Of a stretch of 40,535 nucleotides of DNA, positions 34,471 to 40,535 are shown piece after piece. The stretch comes from CAZEZY01 sp964516635. Its GTDB lineage: Bacteria > Pseudomonadota > Gammaproteobacteria > Burkholderiales > Burkholderiaceae_C. The stretch spans positions 1 to 40,535 of the forward strand of contig CAZEZY010000003.1 of NCBI GenBank assembly GCA_964516635.1. Reading direction: 5' to 3'. The position numbers and the translations under genes are program-made. The notes under the pieces are model-generated. The model saw only the letters and a list, made by a program, of their open reading frames with translations. It had not been told where the DNA came from and searched no databases. Each line of letters starts with the position of its first letter. Position 1 is the first letter of the stretch.

Positions 34471-35355
34471 TCAGTTCAGATCGGGCACGTCGATGATGCC
34501 CTCGAATACCGGTTCGGCGGGGCCCGTCATCTGGACGGACGCATCCAGTCCGGATGCGCCATGCCAGCTCACGGTGAGCACCCCGCCAGGCAGATGCACA
34601 TCGACGGAGTCGTCGAGCCAGCCGTGGCGTATGCCGGCCACCACCGCCGCACAGGCACCCGTTCCACACGCCAGCGTTTCGCCCACGCCTCGTTCGAACA
34701 CCCGCAGACGGATCTGCCCGCGATCGATCACCTGCATGAAGCCGGCGTTCACCCGGCGAGGGAACTGGGCGTGACTTTCGAGCAGCGGCCCCCATTCCTG
34801 CACAGGGGCGGCATCGACGTCATCAACCCGCAACACCGCATGGGGATTGCCCATCGACAGCACCGAGACCGGTGCCTCCACGGTCTTGTCGAGCCATTGC
34901 AGCGGCAGTGGCCAGACTTCCCAGGCGCCCGCAAATCGGGGGGTACTCCCGCTGGGGTCAAAAGGAATGCGTGGCAACTCGAACACCGGAGGCCCCATAT
35001 CCACCGTCACACGGCCATCGGGTGTGAGCGTGAGTAGCATGTCGCCATTCTGAACCCTCACCCGGACTTCCCGCTTGGGCGTGAGCCCACGGTCGTGAAC
35101 GAAACGGACGAAACAGCGCGCCCCGTTGCCGCAGTTCTCCACCTCGCCCCCATCGGCGTTGTGGATCACGTATTCGAAGTCAACACCAGGATCTGGCGCG
35201 GCACGCACACTGAGAATCTGGTCGGCGCCCACCCCGAAGTGGCGGTCGGCCAGAAACCGGTACTGGGCAGGCGTGAGGTTCAGCCGGGCCGATGTCTCGT
35301 CGAGCACGACGAAATCGTTGCCCGCGCCCTGCATTTTGGTGAAGGCAATGCGCAT
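34471..35355 (-). CDS. dapF: Diaminopimelate epimerase
   Basis: 294 residues. The two catalytic Cys are Cys75 (ENCGNGARCF) and Cys230 (LACGTGACAAV). DapF converts LL- to meso-diaminopimelate, used for lysine and by MurE encoded in this window. ATG at 35355 (MRIAFTKMQGAGNDF) is the conserved start. The DUF484 gene follows after 26 bases. Confidence 0.98.
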   Translation of the reverse strand: MRIAFTKMQGAGNDFVVLDETSARLNLTPAQYRFLADRHFGVGADQILSVRAAPDPGVDFEYVIHNADGGEVENCGNGARCFVRFVHDRGLTPKREVRVRVQNGDMLLTLTPDGRVTVDMGPPVFELPRIPFDPSGSTPRFAGAWEVWPLPLQWLDKTVEAPVSVLSMGNPHAVLRVDDVDAAPVQEWGPLLESHAQFPRRVNAGFMQVIDRGQIRLRVFERGVGETLACGTGACAAVVAGIRHGWLDDSVDVHLPGGVLTVSWHGASGLDASVQMTGPAEPVFEGIIDVPDLN

Positions 35356-35384
35356 GCCCGCATTATCGGGCAGGGTTCGTCATT

Positions 35385-36038
35385 TCAACGAGCCGGCTCG
35401 GCCATGAAAATCTCGACACGCCGGTTACGGGCACGCCCTTCGGCCGTGCTGTTGGTGGCCAAGGGTTCACGGGCGCCCCGGCCATCGATCGCGATCGACG
35501 CCATGGGCACGCCGCGAGCGGTCAGGTAGTCCCGGACACTGGCTGCCCGGTTGATGGACAACGGATTGTTGATGGCATCGGAACCGGTGCTGTCGGTGTG
35601 GCCGATGATCCGGACGCGAGCCTCGGGATTGCGAACCATGCCTTGGGCAAAGGTGTCAAGAATGGGACGAAAATTGGGCTGGATGTCGGCCCGACCCACG
35701 GCGAACGACACATCACTCGGGATGTTGAGCTTGAGTTGGTTGTCGGCCGTCTGAGTGACCTCGACACCGGTGCCACGAGTGGATTGCTCCATCTGGCGTT
35801 TCTGCTCCTCCATCCGCGTGGACCAGATGTGACCACCGACCGCCCCGACACCGGCACCGATGGCGGCTCCCCGTAAGGCGCCGTCCCCTCCGTCCGTCAT
35901 GGCCCCCAGCACAGCCCCGGCCGCTGCCCCGATGGCGGCTCCTCGAGCGGTGCCTCGCTGCTGCTCTTCGGACATGTTGGCGCAACCGGTGGCGGCAAGG
36001 GCAGCCATCAGCGCGGTGATGACGAGGGCAGTACGCAT
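35385..36038 (-). CDS. OmpA-family outer membrane lipoprotein (YiaD-like)
   Basis: 217 residues from ATG 36038, with AGGA six bases upstream. The lipobox LAATGC puts lipidation at Cys19. A glycine-zipper region (about 31-70, rich in GAAIGA-type repeats) is followed by an OmpA C-terminal peptidoglycan-binding domain (about 105-213) with HTDSTGSDAINNPLSINRA and GRARNRRVEI. It probably links the outer membrane to peptidoglycan. It ends 29 bases before dapF. The 131 bases upstream, shared with the divergent NUDIX-MBL gene, contain a CATAAT -10-like box for this gene (36069-36074). Confidence 0.9.
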   Translation of the reverse strand: MRTALVITALMAALAATGCANMSEEQQRGTARGAAIGAAAGAVLGAMTDGGDGALRGAAIGAGVGAVGGHIWSTRMEEQKRQMEQSTRGTGVEVTQTADNQLKLNIPSDVSFAVGRADIQPNFRPILDTFAQGMVRNPEARVRIIGHTDSTGSDAINNPLSINRAASVRDYLTARGVPMASIAIDGRGAREPLATNSTAEGRARNRRVEIFMAEPAR

Positions 36039-36126
36039 GGGATTCTCCTGAATGTCTGTCAAAAATGATTATGCACCCGCACCCCCCGAATGGGACATGA
36101 ACGGCATGGATGGTTACAGACGATTA

Positions 36127-36141
36127 CCATTGTCACAATGG
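36127..36141. promoter_or_regulatory. Inverted repeat in the divergent intergenic region
   Basis: CCATTG, TCA, CAATGG: a perfect 6-bp inverted repeat with a 3-base spacer, 28 bases before the NUDIX-MBL start codon. It could be an operator or an mRNA hairpin; no known motif matches. Confidence 0.3.
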
Positions 36142-36169
36142 CTGATTCGCACAGCCCGGAGAGACACGC

Positions 36170-37831
36170 ATGGTTCGCCCATCCCAGTTGCTGCACGCCC
36201 CTCATCAACCCGCCCCCTTGCGGCCAGCCGCCACCGTCCTGCTGCTTCGCGATTCGGCCACGGGTGGCATCGAGGTATTGATGACACGGCGCTCAGCCCA
36301 GGCCAGCTTTGCGCCCGGTGCCTATGTGTTCCCTGGTGGCACCCTGGATGCCGCCGACCTGGCGGCCGCCGAGGGCCTGGCGGCTCGACCCGGGCAGACG
36401 GTGGCGCAGATTCATGAAGCAATGGCCGCCATCCGGGAAAGCTTCGAGGAACTGGGTGTGCTGCTGGCCCGTGACCCCAAGGGGCAATGGGTCACCGCCG
36501 AACAGGTATCGGCGATGGACCGAAGCGCCCCGCTGTGGCCCCAGTGTCTGGCGATGGGACTGCAACCGGCTGTGCCAGAGCTGTACGTGCTGGCCCGCTG
36601 GATCACCGATCGCGATCTGCCCCGGCGTTTCGATGTGCCTTTTCTGGTGGCCCGGATGCCGGACGGGCAGTCACCCGAGGCCGATGACCACGAGCAGTTT
36701 GAACCCGAGTGGGTACAGCCTGCTGATGCCCTGGCGCGATACGAGGCGGGCCGGTTCTTCATGGTTTACCCGACCATCCGGACGCTGGAGCGGCTGACCG
36801 CCTTTCCATCGGTCGAGGCCTTGCTGGAAGCCTGTGCGGCGAACGAATCGCCCTTGTGGGTCAGTTGCCCACGCGCTGGCTGGTTGGCGGGGAAAGAAGC
36901 CCGCTACATGGAACACGAAGCCCCATTTGGCGAACTGGAACTGACCTGCCCCGATGGCCAGATGGCACACCACCTGGACTGGCAGAGTCAACACCCGGTG
37001 TCCCTGCTCAAAAACGTTCAGCGGCTGACCGCACCCAACCCTGGCTTCATGACCGGCCCTGGGACCAACAGCTATCTGGTCGGCGATCCTGTCACCGGCC
37101 ACATCGCGATCGATCCGGGACCCGACGATCCCGTGCATCTGGAACGCCTCTGGCGGGCGGCGGGAGGCGATATCCGTTACATTGTCTGCACCCATTCCCA
37201 CCCCGATCACGCCCCCGGCGCAGGTCCCCTGCAACGCCTGTGCATGGAACAGGGCAAACCCCCTCCCCCCATCCTGGGTCTGCCAAGCGCCTCCACGGCT
37301 CGCGCCAACAGCCAGTTCTTTCCAGACCGCTCACTCAGCGACGGCGAAACGCTGACCCTGCATCGCACGGATGGGGCGTTGGCCCACACCCTCCAGGCGA
37401 TCCACACGCCGGGTCACGCCGCCAACCACCTCTGCCTGATCCTGCTGGAAGACGGGCTGCTGTTCAGCGGAGACCACATTCTGAATGGCAGCACCACGGT
37501 GATCGACCCGCCCGATGGGAACATGGATGCCTATCTCGCGTCACTGGACCGGCTGACTGACGCCTGCGAGCAACACGGCATCCGTTTCATCCTGCCGGCC
37601 CATGGGTATGTGCTGGGCGAGGCCCGATCGGCGATTTCGAAGCTGAAGCAGCACCGCCTCCATCGGGAAGCCAAGGTTGCATCGGCCATCCGGGCCTTGC
37701 CCGGTGGCACGCATGACGACTGGGTGAAGCTGGCCTACGACGATGTCCCTGAGCGGCTCTGGCCCGTGGCCAAGCGGTCGATGCTGGCCCACGTGGAACG
37801 GCTGCAGAGCCTGGGCGGGTTCAACCCCTGA
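36170..37831 (+). CDS. Fused NUDIX hydrolase - metallo-beta-lactamase-fold protein
   Basis: 553 residues. Residues about 18-210 resemble the NUDT19-type NUDIX domain: FAPGAYVFPGGTLD (47-60), then after an insertion the catalytic AAIRESFEELGVLL (86-99), so REx2EExG is split from the GG by about 30 residues as in that family. Residues about 280-490 are an MBL fold with THSHPDHAPG (HxHxDH 342-347), His416, Asp435 and His478, all expected zinc ligands, followed by a LACTB2-like winged-helix region (about 495-550). NUDT19 relatives cleave CoA; LACTB2 relatives are nucleases. The combined substrate is unknown. ATG 36170 has GGAGA upstream. It ends overlapping the convergent gene by 11 bases. Confidence 0.88.
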   Translation: MVRPSQLLHAPHQPAPLRPAATVLLLRDSATGGIEVLMTRRSAQASFAPGAYVFPGGTLDAADLAAAEGLAARPGQTVAQIHEAMAAIRESFEELGVLLARDPKGQWVTAEQVSAMDRSAPLWPQCLAMGLQPAVPELYVLARWITDRDLPRRFDVPFLVARMPDGQSPEADDHEQFEPEWVQPADALARYEAGRFFMVYPTIRTLERLTAFPSVEALLEACAANESPLWVSCPRAGWLAGKEARYMEHEAPFGELELTCPDGQMAHHLDWQSQHPVSLLKNVQRLTAPNPGFMTGPGTNSYLVGDPVTGHIAIDPGPDDPVHLERLWRAAGGDIRYIVCTHSHPDHAPGAGPLQRLCMEQGKPPPPILGLPSASTARANSQFFPDRSLSDGETLTLHRTDGALAHTLQAIHTPGHAANHLCLILLEDGLLFSGDHILNGSTTVIDPPDGNMDAYLASLDRLTDACEQHGIRFILPAHGYVLGEARSAISKLKQHRLHREAKVASAIRALPGGTHDDWVKLAYDDVPERLWPVAKRSMLAHVERLQSLGGFNP

Positions 37832-40340
37832 CCAGGGTTTCCCGATCGGGATTCAGCCGCTTCCAGGGCTGCTCGCGGTTCCATCGTGCCAGCCAGGCGG
37901 CCATCTGATCGGCTGGCATCGGTTCGGCCACCCCAAAACCCTGGACCAGATGGCAATCCAGGGCCTGCAAGGCGGCCGCATGGGCCCAGGTCTCGACCCC
38001 TTCGGCCAGCACCGGCCGGTCAAAGGCATGCGCCAGATAAGCGACGCTTTCCACGATCCGGAGGTCGCTGGTGTGATCCAGCATGTTGATCACGAAGCCC
38101 TTGTCGATCTTGATCTTGTCGAGCGGGAGGGTGCGGAAATAGGCCAGCGAGGAATAACCAGTCCCAAAATCATCGAGCGCGAACCTCACCCCCATGGCCC
38201 GGCATTCGGTCATGACGCGGGCGGCGGTCGTCACATCGGCCAGGGCCGCCGATTCCAAGACCTCCAATTCGAGTCGCTCTGCGGCGCCAGCGGGATGACG
38301 CGACAGCACACGCCGCAACCAATCGACGAATCCCGGCCGCAGCAACTGACTGCCTTCGAGATTGACGCTGACACAAGCCAGCTCCGGAAAACCGATCCCC
38401 TGCGCAGACCAGGCCAGCCGCTGTTGCAGGGCGGTTTCTATGACCCATTCGCCCAACTGGATTTCGAGCTCGGTACCGACCAGCGCCGGCAGGAACAGGG
38501 CCGGGGACAACAAGCCCTGCGCCGGGTGCTGCCAGCGGACAAGCGCCTCCACCCCGAGCACCCTGCCGCTGCGCAGATCGACCTGGGGCTGGAAATACAG
38601 CACGAACTCCTGCTCATGCAAGGCCTGAGACAGGCGAAGCAGTTGCTCCTGCTGCACCTGCTGCTCACGGTCCTGCGCCATGTCGAACAGGTGATGGCGG
38701 TTGCGTCCCGCCTGCTTGGCCCGGTACATGGCCTGGTCGGCGTGGCGCAGGAGCGTATCGGGATCGGCGTCATCGGCAGGAAACAGCGTCACACCGACGC
38801 TGACCGATACCGAAGCCACATGCTCATCGAGGGTGACGGGACGCTGGATCTGCGCCATGATGCGTTGGAGAACGGGCTGCCATTCGTCTTCACCGTGCAG
38901 ATCCACGAGCAACACGACGAACTCGTCTCCGCCCAGCCGGGCCAGGGTGTCCTCGATGCGAAGACATTGCTGAAGCCGACGGGTGATCTCGATCAGGAAC
39001 CGGTCACCCATCGCATGACCGAGTCGGTCGTTGACGGGTTTGAAGTCGTCCAGGTCGAGGTACAGGACAGCCAGAGGTCTGCCGCTTCTGCGGGAACGGG
39101 CCACCGCCTGATGGAGACGATCTTCCAGCAGACGGCGATTGGGCACCCCGGTCAGCGGATCGAAATGCGCCATCCGGTCGAGTTCCTTCTGGTTTGACTG
39201 GAGTTGCGCTCGGTCCGCCGCCAGGTAGCCGCTGAGCTGGACCAGCCGGCGCGTGTTGAATGCCAGCACGACCGCCAGCATCATCACCAGACTCATCGCA
39301 ACGGCCAGCGCAACGATCCAGCGGTGGTACTGCTGCCAGACATCGCTCCACACCAGCGGGGGCTGCAGGTCAAAAGGAGCCATGCGGATGTCGCGCATGG
39401 CTTGCTCGACGGAGGAATAGTCGCTTGGGATGGTGAAGCCGTAAATCTGGGCCTGACGGGCTGCAGGATGACTCGGTGACAGCTCCAGCAGGGCACTGGC
39501 CAGTCGATGCGAAAGGGCTGGGGAGACATGGGCCGCCGCCAGAAACGGCCACTCCGGGTACAGACGGGTCGACAGGCGATAGGGGAAACCGGGAACCACC
39601 TGGGCATTGATGACCGCGAGCTGACCCGCTGATACCCGTCCCTCACGCTCGAGCTCTTCCAGCAATCCGGTGCGGACGAAGCCCGCATCGGCCCGACCTT
39701 CCAGCACAGCGGTGATGACCTGATCCACCGGTTGAGCGGTTTCCATGAAGGTCACGGCCTCCAGTGGGACGCCAGCCCTGACCAATTCGGCCGCCGGTGC
39801 CATGTAGGTGCCCAGGAAGCTTTTGCCCGCGATCGCGATGCGCTTGCCACGCAGGTCAGCCAGCAGATCGATGCCCTGGCGCTCCTGGCGGCGAACTATG
39901 ACACCGCCGATGCCGTGAATGGGGGTGTCGCCATCGCGCAGCACCATCGACGACAGCACCCCTGACAACTGCCCATACTCGCGAAGCGCGATATAGTGGG
40001 CCGGATTGGTGAGAATGAAATCGATCTGCCCAGTGCCCAGCGCCTGCTCGAGTTCGGTATCGGTCATGGGAACGATCTCGACCCGATAGCCACTCATGAC
40101 ACCACTCAGGTACTGGCCCAGTTCGCTGAATCGCGCCAGCATCACGGGCTTGGGCCGGAAGGCAAATACCCCCAGGGTGAGGACACGCGTTTCTGACCCG
40201 ACAGGCGCAGGCAGCGACGCCGTCGATGCCCTGCCAGGCGGCCAGGCCAGCAGCAAGGCGCTCAGCAGGAGCACATGGCACACCCCTCTCTGGAATGCCC
40301 TGAGGCAAAGGAGGCTCATGAAGCTGGAGATGATCCGCAT
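37821..40340 (-). CDS. PhnD-like sensor with GGDEF and EAL domains (cyclic-di-GMP enzyme)
   Basis: 839 residues from ATG 40340; ATG 40319 is an alternative and neither has a clear Shine-Dalgarno. Domains: signal sequence/anchor (about 18-33), a periplasmic substrate-binding-type domain of the PhnD/transferrin class (about 50-330), a membrane helix (341-361), GGDEF domain with intact GGDEF (470-474) and the inhibitory RxxD site RIED (461-464), then an EAL domain with EAL (598-600), DDFGTGYSS (723-731), KIDKGF and EGVET. Both cyclase and phosphodiesterase motifs look intact, so the activity could be either. The sensor probably reads a small periplasmic ligand and sets cyclic-di-GMP level. The open frame runs on into rnpB, which is not coding. 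Confidence 0.93.
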   Translation of the reverse strand: MRIISSFMSLLCLRAFQRGVCHVLLLSALLLAWPPGRASTASLPAPVGSETRVLTLGVFAFRPKPVMLARFSELGQYLSGVMSGYRVEIVPMTDTELEQALGTGQIDFILTNPAHYIALREYGQLSGVLSSMVLRDGDTPIHGIGGVIVRRQERQGIDLLADLRGKRIAIAGKSFLGTYMAPAAELVRAGVPLEAVTFMETAQPVDQVITAVLEGRADAGFVRTGLLEELEREGRVSAGQLAVINAQVVPGFPYRLSTRLYPEWPFLAAAHVSPALSHRLASALLELSPSHPAARQAQIYGFTIPSDYSSVEQAMRDIRMAPFDLQPPLVWSDVWQQYHRWIVALAVAMSLVMMLAVVLAFNTRRLVQLSGYLAADRAQLQSNQKELDRMAHFDPLTGVPNRRLLEDRLHQAVARSRRSGRPLAVLYLDLDDFKPVNDRLGHAMGDRFLIEITRRLQQCLRIEDTLARLGGDEFVVLLVDLHGEDEWQPVLQRIMAQIQRPVTLDEHVASVSVSVGVTLFPADDADPDTLLRHADQAMYRAKQAGRNRHHLFDMAQDREQQVQQEQLLRLSQALHEQEFVLYFQPQVDLRSGRVLGVEALVRWQHPAQGLLSPALFLPALVGTELEIQLGEWVIETALQQRLAWSAQGIGFPELACVSVNLEGSQLLRPGFVDWLRRVLSRHPAGAAERLELEVLESAALADVTTAARVMTECRAMGVRFALDDFGTGYSSLAYFRTLPLDKIKIDKGFVINMLDHTSDLRIVESVAYLAHAFDRPVLAEGVETWAHAAALQALDCHLVQGFGVAEPMPADQMAAWLARWNREQPWKRLNPDRETLVRG

Positions 40341-40394
40341 CGGTGGGGCAGGCTTGATGTGAGAAGGATCATAGTCCTCTTCTTGCCCGTGTAA

Positions 40395-40535
40395 GTGTGA
40401 AGCCTGCCGGTACGCCGGATTCTGTGCACGGCGGTTGCCCGCCGCGTGACCGCCATTCCTCTGGGCCGTGGGTCGCCCACACGGCTCGGTGCCACCTACC
40501 CGCCAGCTCTGCGGAACCACATCGACGCTGGCCTA
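40395..40535 (-). ncRNA. rnpB: RNase P RNA, 3' part (5' part outside window)
   Basis: Read on the minus strand, the sequence contains AGAGGAATGGCGGTCACG and then CACAGAATCCGGC, followed by CGG-rich pairing and GGCAGGCTTCAC at the end. These match the conserved 3' core of bacterial class A RNase P RNA (E. coli: AGAGGAAUGACUGUCCACGACAGAACCCGGCUUAU, quoted here only in part for comparison). A long hairpin, GCCGTG...CACGGC, precedes it. The 3' end is placed near 40395 by analogy with the E. coli end and is uncertain by a few bases. The EAL gene follows downstream after about 54 bases. Confidence 0.88.

Noticed and set aside
40341..40520. N-terminal extension of the GGDEF-EAL gene
   Set aside because: The open frame runs into the RNase P RNA, so it is not coding there.

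Overview
The window is about 40.5 kb of GC-rich chromosome from a betaproteobacterium, most likely Burkholderiales close to Comamonadaceae. This rests on gene order and protein character: a complete dcw division/cell-wall cluster ending in lpxC, a dksA - STAS protein - hslV - hslU run, a dapF - DUF484 - xerC run, a single-cysteine DksA, and a 392-residue MraY. The genus cannot be fixed from the sequence. Genes are densely packed; no insertion sequence, prophage, tRNA or CRISPR array was seen, and no gene-free stretch exceeds 300 bases.

Layout. Positions 1-5484 (plus strand): the 3' end of radA, a queuosine-precursor transporter (yhhQ) with a possible preQ1-I-like riboswitch in its leader, an RNase II-family (RNB) exonuclease, a TonB-type protein, mtgA and ruvC. 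Positions 5489-24007 (minus strand): a small two-helix membrane protein, then, read in its own direction from 24007 downward, mraZ-rsmH-ftsL-ftsI-murE-murF-mraY-murD-ftsW-murG-murC-ddlB-ftsQ-ftsA-ftsZ-lpxC. Nine successive junctions in this cluster are 4-base ATGA overlaps. In front of mraZ lie four 10-bp direct repeats matching the known MraZ operator type, directly after a plausible promoter.

Positions 24260-26430 (minus): a cyclic-nucleotide-domain protein without an output domain, a secreted DUF4893-like protein and a COG3315-type methyltransferase, the least characterised part of the window. Positions 26487-32715 (minus): hslU, hslV, a TPR/STAS protein, dksA, a CobW-family metal GTPase with a large His-rich loop, and a periplasmic DsrE-like protein. 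Positions 32806-36038 (minus): xerC, a DUF484 gene, dapF and an OmpA-family lipoprotein. Positions 36170-37831 (plus): a fused NUDIX/metallo-beta-lactamase enzyme. Positions 37821-40340 (minus): a PhnD-like sensor joined to GGDEF and EAL domains. The window ends in the 3' part of the RNase P RNA gene (rnpB, minus strand).

Together this is mostly housekeeping chromosome: peptidoglycan precursor synthesis and divisome, lipid A commitment (lpxC), recombination and resolution (radA, ruvC, xerC), proteolysis (HslVU) and stringent control (DksA). I found no convincing undescribed multi-gene system. The best leads are the candidate preQ1-I leader of yhhQ, the MraZ operator array, the NUDIX-MBL fusion, the TPR/STAS protein beside dksA, the methyltransferase/DUF4893-like/cNMP trio, and a perfect 14-bp palindrome in front of the CobW GTPase gene.
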